In this document: positions 27,721-37,185 of the stretch, in pieces
How the letters are laid out: each line of letters starts with the position of its first letter
Position numbering within the stretch: the stretch's first letter is position 1
Assembly: GCF_001469215.1 (NCBI RefSeq)
Contig: NZ_LOFH01000003.1
Location: 1-64,000 of the forward strand
Origin: Pseudoalteromonas sp. H105
GTDB lineage: Bacteria > Pseudomonadota > Gammaproteobacteria > Enterobacterales > Alteromonadaceae
DNA: 64,000 bases
Direction of reading: 5' to 3'
Translations under genes and position numbers: made by a program
The notes under the pieces: generated by a model
Databases searched by the model: none
Told to the model about the DNA's origin: nothing
Seen by the model: the letters and a program-made list of their open reading frames with translations, nothing else

Positions 27721-29870
27721 TAGAAAGCGTAGCTATAACCTAGCTGTAAAGTACGAGGTTTACCAGGTTGAATACCGCCATTTGCGCGGTTAGCAACGTA
27801 GGTTTTATCAAACAGGTTGTCCACTGTTAAGTATACTTTTTGATTGTCATCAATTAAGTATTTAGCAGCTAAATCCCATACAACACGGCTGTCGATTGCG
27901 TTACGACCATCGGTAGATAAGTCAGCGTGAGCATCTGATACATAGCGAACTTGTGTATCGAATACAAAGCTAGAAAGCTGTGCACCCATAGACAAGGCAA
28001 GTTGGTTTTCAGGCACGTAAGGCATAGCGTCGCCTTTACTTACAGAACCCCAAATGTCTGACTCAAATTCATTTTTAAATTGAGAATCAGTGTACGTGTA
28101 AGTCAAACGCACTGGGAATGATGCACTGTTAGTAGCGAACACGCGACCAGCAGAGAATTCAAAACCTGATACTTCTACTTCACCGTAGTTGTATTGGTCG
28201 CCAATGTTATCGTCGTTACAACCCACAGATGCTGTACAGTTACCGTGCATGTTGTCGTAGTCAGAGAAGAATGCAATAACTTCACCATCAAAGCCAGCGA
28301 CGTTATAACGACCACCAAACTCAATGTTTAAGCTTTCTTCTTCTTCTTGATCTGCGTTGCCTGGCGCCGCTGGTGCATAACCTTGCTGAATACCTGCAAG
28401 TAGCGTTAGGCTATCGTTTACAGTGTAAGTCGCACCAAGTGACGGAATTAAGATTTGCGTATCGTTAGAGATATCTTTTTTAAGTGCACCTTCACGCTTT
28501 GGATCTGTTTTTTCCCATTCTTGGCGGTTAATAGTGATATCTTCATAGCGAAGACCTGCAGTAACCATTAATGCATCCATAGTCCATTCGTCATGAATGA
28601 ATAATGTGGTTGCTTCAGCGCTATCAATACGGTTGCTGTTAGAGCCTGGTAAGCCTTTGCTTGTTAGTGTCATTGATAGATCTTGGTTTAGCGTGTATTT
28701 GTCTTCCCACTGGAAACGATCCATTTCATCTTCGTGGTAACGTACACCCACTGTTAGGTAATGGTTACCCGCTGGAATGTGAAGCTCAGACTGAATGCCT
28801 TTTGCTTGGTAATCGCGGTTATTCGCTTTAACACCAATGCCTTCAATACCTTCGCTTGTTGGATTTGCTTCAAACTCGCTGTACTGTTGTAAGTAGCTTT
28901 CGCTTACTTTGCTCGCTTTGTACCAGTTACGATGAAAATCGTTTAAATACGCGGTTGCAAGTAATTCATAGCCATCACCAAAACGGTATGCATAGTTTAA
29001 TTGGTATGCATTGTGTTGCGTGTTCATTACATCTTTTTGCGAAGCCGCATAACGACGGTAAGGTGATGCGTCGTAATCAGCTTGTGTTAAACCCATGTAA
29101 GTTTCATCAGATGTTTCGTCTGAGTATTTAACTTTCATTTCAAGGTTATGGGCTTCGTTTTCACCAAAATCAAAACCAAACTTAACTAATAAATCGTTCT
29201 TTTCAAAGCCCGTGTTGTCGCTGCCTACAGGTAGGTCTTTAAAGCCATCAGCGCCGTAAGTAAATACTTCAACTAAGCCTGCTGCATTGTTTTTCTTTTT
29301 ACCAAAGTAAGCATGGCCTTTATAAAATCCATCGCTACCTAGTTCAGCATTAACTAAACCTGTTGAGCCTTCAGTTGGTAGGCTACGCGATACTAAGTTT
29401 AATACGCCACCGGTTGTACGAGGACCGTATTTAACAGAAGCCGCGCCTTTTAAGATTTCAACAGATTCCATACGCCCCATAGTAGGGAAGTAGTATGCCG
29501 AAGGTGCTGAGTAAGGAGCGGGCGCTGCAAGAACACCATCTTCCATTACTGAGATTTTATCGTTACGGCCAGTACCTGTTCCACGCATACCAATGTTAGG
29601 ACGAAGGCCATAGCCATCTTCTTCTTGAACATACACACCCGGTACAGAACTTAATACACGTGAAATATCAGTGTATTCAAATTTTTGTAGCTCTTCATCA
29701 CTGATAAACGTGGCTGAGCCAGGAATATCGTTGATAGCTGCTTGTGAGCCAATTACTGTAATTTGCTCAAAGTTCTTTTCTTCATTGGTTGCATCCTTTG
29801 CAAACGCATTGGCGCTTAATGATAAAGCGATAGCTGTTGAAAGTGTTGAAACAATAAACTTAGGGTTCAT
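27720..29870 (-). CDS. TonB-dependent outer-membrane receptor, FecA-like
   Basis: The precursor has 716 residues. A signal peptide (about 1-24, ending NAFA) precedes a TonB box-like EQITVIGS. The plug domain contains ISRVLSSVPGVYVQEEDGYGLRPNIGMRGTG and ESVEILKGAASVKYGPRTTGGVLNLVSR, very FecA-like. The 22-strand barrel ends LQLGYSYAF with a terminal Phe. FecA imports ferric dicitrate, but the N-terminal signalling domain of FecA is absent and no fecIR genes are nearby. The exact ligand is therefore open: an iron chelate is most likely. The ATG at 29870 has an AGGA site. The LysR gene on the same strand lies 205 bp upstream. Confidence 0.9.
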   Translation of the reverse strand: MNPKFIVSTLSTAIALSLSANAFAKDATNEEKNFEQITVIGSQAAINDIPGSATFISDEELQKFEYTDISRVLSSVPGVYVQEEDGYGLRPNIGMRGTGTGRNDKISVMEDGVLAAPAPYSAPSAYYFPTMGRMESVEILKGAASVKYGPRTTGGVLNLVSRSLPTEGSTGLVNAELGSDGFYKGHAYFGKKKNNAAGLVEVFTYGADGFKDLPVGSDNTGFEKNDLLVKFGFDFGENEAHNLEMKVKYSDETSDETYMGLTQADYDASPYRRYAASQKDVMNTQHNAYQLNYAYRFGDGYELLATAYLNDFHRNWYKASKVSESYLQQYSEFEANPTSEGIEGIGVKANNRDYQAKGIQSELHIPAGNHYLTVGVRYHEDEMDRFQWEDKYTLNQDLSMTLTSKGLPGSNSNRIDSAEATTLFIHDEWTMDALMVTAGLRYEDITINRQEWEKTDPKREGALKKDISNDTQILIPSLGATYTVNDSLTLLAGIQQGYAPAAPGNADQEEEESLNIEFGGRYNVAGFDGEVIAFFSDYDNMHGNCTASVGCNDDNIGDQYNYGEVEVSGFEFSAGRVFATNSASFPVRLTYTYTDSQFKNEFESDIWGSVSKGDAMPYVPENQLALSMGAQLSSFVFDTQVRYVSDAHADLSTDGRNAIDSRVVWDLAAKYLIDDNQKVYLTVDNLFDKTYVANRANGGIQPGKPRTLQLGYSYAF

Positions 29871-30075
29871 TATGGTTCCTATTTGAATTTGATTTGGATT
29901 TTTAACTTAAACTGGCGCAATTTAAACATGTAAAATAATACGAATCAATCCTATTTGTGATTATGTTGCTACTGTGTGGTTGTTTTGTGTACAGAGTGAT
30001 TAAGAATCACTCGTTATCAAGATGGGAACACGTGGTTTGGGTATAAATAATACAACAGGAGGAGAGTAAACGACC

Positions 30076-30921
30076 TTAAGTTAAACGCAGTGCAATAAAC
30101 TCAGCGAGCTTGTCTGCTGCGTTATCAGGCTGATCAGCGCGCTTTATTAAGCTAATACCAATTTGGCCAAGTTCAGGCAAACGCTTAGTTTGTAATTGAT
30201 AGTTAAGCTCGTTAGGCACGGTGCTTTTTGCCAGTACCGTAATACCAAGGCCTTCTTTTAATGCCGCAGTCAAGCCTGTTAAGTCAGCATTACTGTAGGC
30301 AATTCGGTAATTTATACCTGCTTGTTTTAGGGCTTCAATCGCGCGGCGACGATAAATACATCCCTCTGGCGCAGTCACTAATGTCACTACTTCATTTTGC
30401 ACTAATGATAAATCACCCACCCACACAAGTTGGTCTTGCATAAAAACAGGGTATTTCGCAGAATGTAGATCTTCGTTAAGGGCAAGCACTAAATCAAACT
30501 GATCTTCACGAGACTCTGATAACAAATGCTTACTTAAGCGAGATTTCACCTCTAAAGAGACATCAGGGTAGAGTGCGATAAAATCACCAATGATAGAAGG
30601 CAGTATGCGCGCGGCAAATTCACTCGGAATCCCCAGCCTTACCTTGCCCGTTACATTCTCTTTGGTAAACAGCTGTAAAATACTGTCGTTTTGCAGCAGC
30701 ATTTGTTTTGCCATTGGTAACAAGAGTTCACCGTATTGGTTAAGTACTTGGCGTTGCCCTTGTTTTTTAAACAATTTATGCCCAAGCATGTCCTCAAGGC
30801 GCTTTATTTGTAAGCTAACAGCAGGTTGAGAAAGGCCTAATAATTCACCTGCTTTTGCAAACCCACCGACTTCGACAACGGTAATTAATGTGCGCAGGCC
30901 ATCTGTTGAAATATTCTTCAT
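30076..30921 (-). CDS. LysR-family transcription factor
   Basis: This is a LysR-type regulator of 281 residues. The winged helix-turn-helix occupies about 5-65 (LITVVEVGGFAKAGELLGLSQPAVSLQIKRLEDMLG), and a periplasmic-binding-like effector domain occupies about 90-280. It lies divergent from the GcvT-like gene, with a perfect 24-bp palindrome between them, a likely operator for autoregulation and control of the neighbour. The effector is unknown. It is not the glycine regulator GcvA as far as the sequence allows, but proximity to the gcv genes makes a glycine or one-carbon link worth testing. Confidence 0.9.
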   Translation of the reverse strand: MKNISTDGLRTLITVVEVGGFAKAGELLGLSQPAVSLQIKRLEDMLGHKLFKKQGQRQVLNQYGELLLPMAKQMLLQNDSILQLFTKENVTGKVRLGIPSEFAARILPSIIGDFIALYPDVSLEVKSRLSKHLLSESREDQFDLVLALNEDLHSAKYPVFMQDQLVWVGDLSLVQNEVVTLVTAPEGCIYRRRAIEALKQAGINYRIAYSNADLTGLTAALKEGLGITVLAKSTVPNELNYQLQTKRLPELGQIGISLIKRADQPDNAADKLAEFIALRLT

Positions 30922-30958
30922 ATAAAAAAATTCAATTTATAAGGTTAAATACATAATT

Positions 30959-30982
30959 ATTATTTATCAATTGATAAATAAT
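30959..30982. promoter_or_regulatory. Perfect 24-bp palindrome, probable LysR operator
   Basis: The centre is TATTTATCAATTGATAAATA at 30961-30980, and the symmetry extends two more bases on each side. It lies 38 bp upstream of the LysR start and 65 bp before the GcvT-like start. LysR proteins bind such interrupted palindromes in divergent promoters. Confidence 0.75.
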
Positions 30983-31047
30983 TACAATTTGTTGTTGCAA
31001 GCACCTCACAATATACTGCAAATATTAACGATTAATAGGTGTCACTG

Positions 31048-31647
31048 ATGACTTTTTCTCCAATTATGTTTGCTCGTCATAGCCAATTAGACACGCCACA
31101 AAGCAATCAGCTTCAGGGCGACAAAAACGCAGTGGTGATTGATTTTAGTGGCACCGAAGCAATCCCCTTTTTAAGCGCTATTTTAGGGTTGGAATTAAAT
31201 AAACTCACCGCCAGTGGTTTGGGTTTAAAAGGCACGTTAGACGGCGATTTAAATAGCACCTATAGTTTTGCTTTATATTACTTTAGTGAAACAGCGTTTA
31301 GGTTTGTGCTACATCACGATGCGAGCGAGCAATTGCAATCGCTCATTAGTGAGCAGCAACTTCGTTACGACATAGAATTTGTTGTCCGTCATGACTTAGC
31401 AACACTTACGCTTAGTGGTGAACAGGCATTTGATACCTTAGTGGACGTGTTTAAACTGACACCGGGCTTGCGTTTATCAAATGAAAATAGTTGTTATGGT
31501 GCACAAAGTGGTGACGTATTTATTACTGCAATCGACAAGCAAGCTCTGCAGTACTTTCAACTCATCGCTAAAGTACCGGTGCTTGATAACTGGCAGACAC
31601 AATTAGAGCAACGCGGGTTTGTTTTAGCCCTAGCGGATGTTGCTTAA
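31048..31647 (+). CDS. Shortened GcvT-like protein of unknown role
   Basis: This 199-residue protein resembles the first domain of aminomethyltransferase GcvT. SFALYYFSETAFRFVLHHDA parallels [20 protein letters not shown] of the gcvT gene 160 bp downstream, and a second stretch (DIEFVVRHDLATLTLSGEQAFDTL) parallels [23 protein letters not shown]. The N-terminal catalytic region of GcvT (DVSHMT) and the whole C-terminal half are missing, so glycine cleavage activity is unlikely. It may be a decayed tandem duplicate or a folate-binding regulator. The ATG at 31048 has AGGTG upstream; a GTG at 31039 is possible. It is divergent from a LysR gene. Confidence 0.65.
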   Translation: MTFSPIMFARHSQLDTPQSNQLQGDKNAVVIDFSGTEAIPFLSAILGLELNKLTASGLGLKGTLDGDLNSTYSFALYYFSETAFRFVLHHDASEQLQSLISEQQLRYDIEFVVRHDLATLTLSGEQAFDTLVDVFKLTPGLRLSNENSCYGAQSGDVFITAIDKQALQYFQLIAKVPVLDNWQTQLEQRGFVLALADVA

Positions 31648-31657
31648 TACTTTATTT

Positions 31658-31684
31658 TAAAGCGGGATATAACTTCCCGTTTTA
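31658..31684 (+). terminator. Weak terminator after the GcvT-like gene
   Basis: CGGGA and TCCCG form a 5-bp stem extended by A/T pairs, followed by TTTT. It would partly separate this gene from gcvT. Confidence 0.45.
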
Positions 31685-31701
31685 GCTAATCGCAATTTGG
31701 G

Positions 31702-31729
31702 TGTCAGTGCTGTACAAATTATGTATAAT
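31702..31729 (+). promoter_or_regulatory. Probable gcvT promoter
   Basis: A perfect -10 hexamer TATAAT is at 31724-31729, with a weak -35-like TGTCAG about 17 bases upstream. It is 77 bp before gcvT. The leader between was searched by eye for the tandem glycine riboswitch motif and none was seen. Confidence 0.55.
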
Positions 31730-31805
31730 CGCCGCCCATGTTATTCCCCCTCATTAAGTTGAGGCCACGCCCACAATTGGGTTAATTATAAAGTGAAGGA
31801 ATATT

Positions 31806-32888
31806 ATGACTTCTAAAACAGTTTTACATGCAAAGCACCTTGAAGCGAACGCTAAAATGGTTGATTTTCACGGCTGGGAAATGCCAATCAATTATGGTTC
31901 GCAAATCGAAGAGCACAACGCAGTGCGTACCGATGCAGGCATGTTTGACGTGTCACACATGACTATCGTGGATGTGAAAGGCGAGCAAGCACAAGCATTC
32001 CTACGCAAACTCGTTGCGAACGACGTGGCTAAGTTAACGGTTCCAGGTAAAGCCCTTTACACTGGTATGCTTAACGAACAAGGCGGCGTAATTGACGACC
32101 TTATCATCTACTTCTTCTCTGAAACGCAATACCGCTTAGTGGTTAACTCAGCAACTCGTGAAAAAGATTTAGCGCATATGGCTAAAGTATCAGCCGATTT
32201 TGCCGTTGAAGTAACTGAGCGCCCAGAGTTTGCAATGATTGCAGTGCAAGGCCCTAATGCTAAAGCAAAAACAGCGACACTATTAACGAGCGAGCAACAG
32301 GCAGCCGTTGAAGGAATGAAGCCGTTTTTTGGTGTGCAAGTTGGTGATTTATTTATTGCGACAACAGGCTATACTGGCGAAGACGGTTACGAAATTGTAG
32401 TACCGAACGACCAAGCTGCTGATCTATGGCAACAACTGCTTGATGCAGGTGTTGCACCAGCGGGCCTTGGCGCGCGTGACACGCTACGTTTAGAAGCAGG
32501 TATGAACCTTTACGGCCTAGACATGGACGAAAGCGTTTCACCGCTTGCCGCTAACATGGCGTGGACAATCGCGTGGGAACCTGAAGATCGTGACTTTATC
32601 GGTCGTGATGTATTAGTGAAGCAACGCGCTGAAAAAAGCACTGACAAACTTGTTGGTTTAGTGCTTGAAGAAAAAGGCGTATTGCGTAGCGGTTCTAAAG
32701 TAATTGTTGAAGGTGGTGAAGGGGTTATTACCTCAGGTACTTTCTCACCTACACTTGGTTTTAGTGTTGCCCTTGCACGTGTTCCACGTTCAACCGGCGA
32801 GACAGCCCAAGTAGAAATGCGCAAAAAATTAGTTAACGTAAAAGTAGTTAAACCAAGCTTTGTACGTAACGGTAAGTCAGTACTTTAA
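31806..32888 (+). CDS. gcvT: Glycine cleavage system T protein (aminomethyltransferase)
   Basis: GcvT takes the aminomethyl group from lipoylated GcvH and, with tetrahydrofolate, yields methylene-THF and ammonia. The 360 residues are normal for the family. Key motifs are [19 protein letters not shown] near the N-terminus, the catalytic aspartate in [18 protein letters not shown] and the conserved [17 protein letters not shown]. The AAGGA site is good. It is the first gene of gcvT-gcvH-gcvP, but a 164-bp interspersed element separates it from gcvH. Confidence 0.96.
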   Translation: MTSKTVLHAKHLEANAKMVDFHGWEMPINYGSQIEEHNAVRTDAGMFDVSHMTIVDVKGEQAQAFLRKLVANDVAKLTVPGKALYTGMLNEQGGVIDDLIIYFFSETQYRLVVNSATREKDLAHMAKVSADFAVEVTERPEFAMIAVQGPNAKAKTATLLTSEQQAAVEGMKPFFGVQVGDLFIATTGYTGEDGYEIVVPNDQAADLWQQLLDAGVAPAGLGARDTLRLEAGMNLYGLDMDESVSPLAANMAWTIAWEPEDRDFIGRDVLVKQRAEKSTDKLVGLVLEEKGVLRSGSKVIVEGGEGVITSGTFSPTLGFSVALARVPRSTGETAQVEMRKKLVNVKVVKPSFVRNGKSVL

Positions 32889-32920
32889 AGTATTAATTAA
32901 AATTTGGTGTTTTCACCCAA

Positions 32921-33084
32921 TAATACCAATCATGTTGAGTTATTAACCACTTATAGCGACAGATAAATAGAGTGATAACAAGGCATTAATTTTGATATGT
33001 AGTTGTTCTACCTGATAAATTAATAACGCAGTTAGCGCTTTATTTAGGCAGCTAGAATGGTTAAATATTTAAGTTGATTGGTAT
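32921..33084. repeat. 164-bp interspersed element, copy 2, between gcvT and gcvH
   Basis: Starts TAATACCAATCATG and ends GTTGATTGGTAT, giving inverted ends. Shared landmarks with the copy at 27471 are GATAACAAGGCA, TAGTTGTTCTA and TAACGC-GTTAGCG, at matching positions. The right end is about 11 bp from the AAGGA of gcvH, so the element forms nearly all of the gcvT-gcvH spacer and could fold in the mRNA. Confidence 0.82.
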
Positions 33085-33105
33085 CAAAACCAAAGGATGA
33101 ATAAA

Positions 33106-33495
33106 ATGAGCAATATCCCTAGCGAGTTAAAGTATGCCTCTTCACACGAGTGGGTTCGCAACGAAGGCGACGGTACTTTCACTGTAGGTATTTCTGAGCA
33201 TGCACAAGAACTTCTTGGCGACATGGTATTTGTTGAATTACCAGAAGTGGGCGACGAAGTAGACGCTGGCGAAGATTGTGCAGTAGCAGAATCAGTAAAA
33301 GCGGCATCAGATATCTATTCACCAATCAGCGGTGAAATTGTTGCAATCAATGAAGACCTTGAAGATGCACCAGAAACAGTAAACAACGACGCTTACGGCG
33401 ACGGTTGGTTGTTCGTAGTTAAAGCATCTGATGAGTCTGAGCTTGAAAACCTGCTTGACGCTGAAGGCTATGCAAACACCATCGACGAAGACTAA
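33106..33495 (+). CDS. gcvH: Glycine cleavage system H protein
   Basis: GcvH is the lipoyl carrier that shuttles the aminomethyl group between GcvP, GcvT and Lpd. From 33106 it has 129 residues. The lipoylation site is the lysine in [13 protein letters not shown], and the N-terminal [18 protein letters not shown] is typical. The second ATG is chosen because the AAGGA lies about 9 bases upstream of it, while it touches the first ATG at 33097. A strong terminator follows. Confidence 0.96.
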   Translation: MSNIPSELKYASSHEWVRNEGDGTFTVGISEHAQELLGDMVFVELPEVGDEVDAGEDCAVAESVKAASDIYSPISGEIVAINEDLEDAPETVNNDAYGDGWLFVVKASDESELENLLDAEGYANTIDED

Positions 33496-33515
33496 TCAAT
33501 AGTTATCGCCGTACT

Positions 33516-33552
33516 AAAAGCCCCGTCATACTCAGTTCTAGCGGGGCTTTTA
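33516..33552 (+). terminator. Terminator between gcvH and gcvP
   Basis: AAAAGCCCCG and CGGGGCTTTT (with a bulge) form a strong stem followed by TTTT, 20 bp past gcvH. It implies attenuation, or a separate promoter for gcvP in the 117 bp that remain. Confidence 0.85.
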
Positions 33553-33669
33553 TGATTTTAATCCTTACTTTCCATACGTTGTAAGTTTTTAAATCAAAAG
33601 TTTTTAAGTTATTGCTAGTTACCCATTAGCGACAACCATTTATTTTTTGGATCATAGGAATCTGGACAA

Positions 33670-36561
33670 ATGTCAAACGCCAAATCTCTTGAACAATTAG
33701 AGCAAACGCAAGATTTTATTCGCCGTCATATTGGGCCAAACCCAGCACAAGTAAGCGATATGCTAAGTGCTCTTGGAGTATCGAGTGTTGAAGAGCTGAT
33801 CGATCAAACTGTACCTGCAAGCATTCGCTTAGAAGAAGGCCTAACCGTAGGCGAAAGCCGCACTGAAGTTGAAACACTAAGCTACTTAAAATCAGTAGCC
33901 AGCAAAAATAAAGTGTTCAAATCATACATTGGTCAAGGTTACCACCCAACTCACGTACCACACGTTATTTTACGTAACGTACTTGAGAACCCAGGTTGGT
34001 ACACAGCGTACACTCCATACCAGCCAGAGATTGCTCAAGGGCGTTTAGAGTCATTACTTAACTTCCAAACTATGACCCTAGACCTAACAGGTCTTGATTT
34101 AGCAAGTGCATCATTACTTGACGAATCAACCGCGGCTGCAGAGGCAATGGGCCTTGCAAAGCGTGTATCTAAAGCTAAAAAAGCCAACATCTTCTTTATT
34201 GCTGATGACGTACACACACAAACCATCGACGTAGTAGCAACACGCGCTGACCAATTTGGTTTTGAAGTGGTAGTTGGTCCAGCGGCAGATGCAGTAAACC
34301 ATGAGATTTTTGGTGCGTTATTCCAATACCCATCAACATCGGGTGAAATTGTTGATATCACTGACTTAATCGCTGGTGTACAAAGCAAAAAAGCGATTGC
34401 CTGTGTTGCTGCCGACATCATGAGCTTATTACTATTAAAAGCACCGGGTAAACTGGGCGCAGACGTAGTACTTGGTTCTGCACAGCGTTTTGGCGTACCA
34501 ATGGGTTACGGCGGTCCTCACGCTGCATTCTTCGCAACACGTGATTCGTACAAGCGTTCATTACCAGGTCGTATCATTGGTGTATCTAAAGACCGTTTAG
34601 GTAACGACGCATTACGTATGGCAATGCAAACGCGCGAGCAACACATTCGCCGCGACAAAGCCAACTCAAACATTTGTACAGCGCAAGTATTACTCGCCAA
34701 CATGGCAGCGTTTTACGCGGTGTATCACGGCCCACAAGGCTTAAAAACAATCGCACAGCGTATTCACCGCTTTGCTGATATTTTAGCTGCTGGCCTACAA
34801 GCTAAAGGCGTAAACCTTAAGCACAGCACATGGTTTGATACCCTAACGGTTGTTAGCGATAATAAAGACGACGTAGTAGCACGCGCAGTTGCAAACGGCG
34901 TTAACTTTGCTACTAACCATGCTGGCGAATACTCAATTGCAGTATCAGAAACCACAACTCGCGCAGACGTCGCTGAACTTTTCGATATCGTATTAGGCGA
35001 AGGCCATGGTTTAAGTGTTGATGCAATTGCGGCTGACATTGAAGCAAACGGCAGCGAGTCTATCCCGGCAAGTTTAGTGCGTGATGACGAAATTTTAACG
35101 CACCCTAACTTCAATTCGTACCACAGCGAAACTGAAATGCTGCGTTATATCAAGCGCCTTGAAAACAAAGATTTAGCGCTTAATCACTCAATGATTTCGT
35201 TAGGTTCATGTACTATGAAACTAAACGCGACTGCCGAGATGATCCCAATCACGTGGCCTGAGTTTGCTAACCTTCACCCATTCTGCCCGCTAGATCAAGC
35301 AGAAGGTTACCAAATTATGATTAACGAACTACATGATTGGTTAGTTAACATTACTGGTTACGACGCCGTATCACTACAGCCTAACTCGGGTGCACAAGGT
35401 GAATACGCAGGCTTAATCGCGATTCGTAAATACCACGAATCTCGTGGCGATGCACACCGTAACATTTGCTTAATCCCAAGTTCAGCGCACGGTACTAACC
35501 CGGCATCGGCACAAATGGCGAGCATGAAAATCGTGGTTGTTGATTGCGACAAAAACGGTAACGTTGATATGGCTGATCTTAAAGCGAAAGCTGAAGAAGT
35601 ATCAGAAAACCTATCATGCATTATGATCACATATCCGTCTACGCACGGTGTATACGAAGAAACAATCCGTGAAATTTGCGACATCGTGCATGAGCACGGC
35701 GGCCAAGTTTACATGGATGGCGCAAATATGAACGCACAAGTAGGTGTGACAAGCCCAGGCTTTATTGGCTCTGACGTATCACACTTAAACCTGCATAAAA
35801 CGTTCTGTATTCCACACGGTGGCGGTGGTCCAGGTGTTGGCCCAATCGGTGTTAAATCACACCTTGCTGAGTTTATGCCTAACCATAGCATCATCAACGT
35901 ACCGGGTACAAAAATTGGTAACGGTGCAGTATCTGCGGCGCCTTACGGCTCAGCAGCGATTCTACCAATCTCATGGGCTTACATTGCCATGATGGGTAGC
36001 GAAGGCCTTAAACAAGCCACTGAAATGGCGATTGTAAGTGCAAACTATTTAACGCATGAGTTAAGCGAGCACTTCCCAATTTTATATCGTGGTCGCAACA
36101 ACCGTGTTGCGCATGAGTGTATTGTTGACTTACGCCCACTTAAAGAAGCCTCAGGCATCACTGAAATGGACGTGGCTAAGCGCCTACAAGATTACGGTTT
36201 CCACTCACCAACGATGTCGTTCCCAGTAGCGGGCACATTAATGGTTGAGCCAACTGAGTCTGAGTCTAAAGTTGAGATCGACCGCTTCATCGAAGCGATG
36301 GTGTCTATCAAAGGCGAAATCGACAAAGTAATCTCTGGCGAATGGTCAATCGAAAACAACCCGCTCGTGTTTGCACCGCACACACAAGCTGACGTATTAG
36401 GTAATGAGTGGGATCGTGCATACGACCGTTTCTACGCAGCATTCCCGGTACCTATCGTGGCTAAAAACAAGTTCTGGCCTACAGTAACGCGTATCGATGA
36501 CGTATACGGCGACCGTAACCTAGTGTGTTCATGCCCAGCGGTAGAGACATACCGCGATTAA
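33670..36561 (+). CDS. gcvP: Glycine dehydrogenase (decarboxylating), P protein
   Basis: GcvP is the PLP enzyme that decarboxylates glycine and loads the aminomethyl group on GcvH. This is the single-chain form, 963 residues against 957 in E. coli, with two homologous halves. The PLP lysine lies in [18 protein letters not shown] of the C-terminal half. The N-terminal FIRRHIGP and the C-terminal [16 protein letters not shown] are intact. The AGGA site is 10 bases from the ATG. Codon use is strongly biased toward a few codons, which suggests high expression. Its terminator region is duplicated 5 kb downstream. Confidence 0.97.
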   Translation: MSNAKSLEQLEQTQDFIRRHIGPNPAQVSDMLSALGVSSVEELIDQTVPASIRLEEGLTVGESRTEVETLSYLKSVASKNKVFKSYIGQGYHPTHVPHVILRNVLENPGWYTAYTPYQPEIAQGRLESLLNFQTMTLDLTGLDLASASLLDESTAAAEAMGLAKRVSKAKKANIFFIADDVHTQTIDVVATRADQFGFEVVVGPAADAVNHEIFGALFQYPSTSGEIVDITDLIAGVQSKKAIACVAADIMSLLLLKAPGKLGADVVLGSAQRFGVPMGYGGPHAAFFATRDSYKRSLPGRIIGVSKDRLGNDALRMAMQTREQHIRRDKANSNICTAQVLLANMAAFYAVYHGPQGLKTIAQRIHRFADILAAGLQAKGVNLKHSTWFDTLTVVSDNKDDVVARAVANGVNFATNHAGEYSIAVSETTTRADVAELFDIVLGEGHGLSVDAIAADIEANGSESIPASLVRDDEILTHPNFNSYHSETEMLRYIKRLENKDLALNHSMISLGSCTMKLNATAEMIPITWPEFANLHPFCPLDQAEGYQIMINELHDWLVNITGYDAVSLQPNSGAQGEYAGLIAIRKYHESRGDAHRNICLIPSSAHGTNPASAQMASMKIVVVDCDKNGNVDMADLKAKAEEVSENLSCIMITYPSTHGVYEETIREICDIVHEHGGQVYMDGANMNAQVGVTSPGFIGSDVSHLNLHKTFCIPHGGGGPGVGPIGVKSHLAEFMPNHSIINVPGTKIGNGAVSAAPYGSAAILPISWAYIAMMGSEGLKQATEMAIVSANYLTHELSEHFPILYRGRNNRVAHECIVDLRPLKEASGITEMDVAKRLQDYGFHSPTMSFPVAGTLMVEPTESESKVEIDRFIEAMVSIKGEIDKVISGEWSIENNPLVFAPHTQADVLGNEWDRAYDRFYAAFPVPIVAKNKFWPTVTRIDDVYGDRNLVCSCPAVETYRD

Positions 36562-36569
36562 TAAGTTTT

Positions 36570-36695
36570 AAAATTTCCAATTAAAGATTGGGAATTGATA
36601 AAATTTAAAAAGCCGTTGCAGCAATGTAGCGGCTTTTTTGTGCTTGGTGACTAGTCGTAAATTATTTGAATGTAGGTTGGGTAGAGTGAAACGAA
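36570..36695. repeat. 126-bp direct repeat, copy 1 (gcvP terminator region)
   Basis: Starts AAAATTTCCAATTAAAGATT and ends ATGTAGGTTGGGTAGAGTGA plus a few bases. A nearly identical 126-bp copy lies in the same orientation at 41541-41666. It contains the gcvP terminator and the widespread GTAGGTTGGG-type intergenic repeat. The two copies bracket the ankyrin/viperin module. Confidence 0.92.
36607..36640 (+). terminator. gcvP terminator
   Basis: AAAAGCCG and CGGCTTTT form a stem with a 14-base GC-moderate loop, followed by TT. It lies about 45 bp after gcvP and is repeated at 41578-41611. Confidence 0.85.
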
Positions 36696-36745
36696 CCCAA
36701 CAAATCACAAATATACTTATTCGCTCAAAAGCCAAGAGTGTGTGT

Positions 36746-37173
36746 TATTTATTGTAGGCGTACAGCTTGCTGACGCGAGGGCATAAACTCGATTAGTGTT
36801 TTAGGTTTTCATCACCAATAGCCTTAGTGCGCTTTGCACTTCTAGAATTTAGAAACCTTATTCAAGGTTTTGTCGCGCTGGCGACGGCAGCCAAAGAGGG
36901 GCTGCCGCTGACCCCTCTCTGGACTCTCCCAGCGCCACCCGAGCATCACGCTAAATCCTTCAAAACACAATTGATATGAATGTAAGCGCCGTGTAATCGC
37001 CATCCATGGCGAAGTCACTGCTTTCATTTCATCCATGAAATGAATTACTCATCAATTGCTTATTTTCAGGGCGTGATGACGGGGTAAGGGTGTTAAACGT
37101 GAGGTTGGTGTTTGGTCTTGGCAAGGTGCAAGACCTGACCCTCTGCATTTTCAAGACTTGACACTCCACATTT
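36746..37173. repeat. Long structured repeat, copy 1 (direct)
   Basis: Contains in order a GTAGGCG..GCTTGCTG segment, the AACCTTATTCAAGGTT hairpin, a GC-rich nested hairpin (GGCAGCC..GGCTGCC inside), TTTCATTTCATCCATGAAATGA, and the end motif CAAGACCTGACCCTCTGCAT. The end motif is followed at once by a diverged second copy, CAAGACTTGACACTCCACAT, at 37152. The copies at 41715 and 46330 share this order. It is non-coding, and small ORFs read through it are spurious. Confidence 0.88.
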
Positions 37174-37185
37174 CTTTATTGAGCT

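Noticed and set aside
31648..31805. Glycine riboswitch before gcvT
   Set aside because: The characteristic tandem aptamer motifs were not seen in the 158-bp leader; only a weak terminator and a promoter are evident.
36842..37036. Minus-strand ORF beginning MDEMKAVT, similar to a plus-strand ORF at 46444-46689
   Set aside because: Both read through the long structured repeat. The similarity comes from repeat identity, no ribosome site precedes them, and the frames diverge where the hairpin differs.
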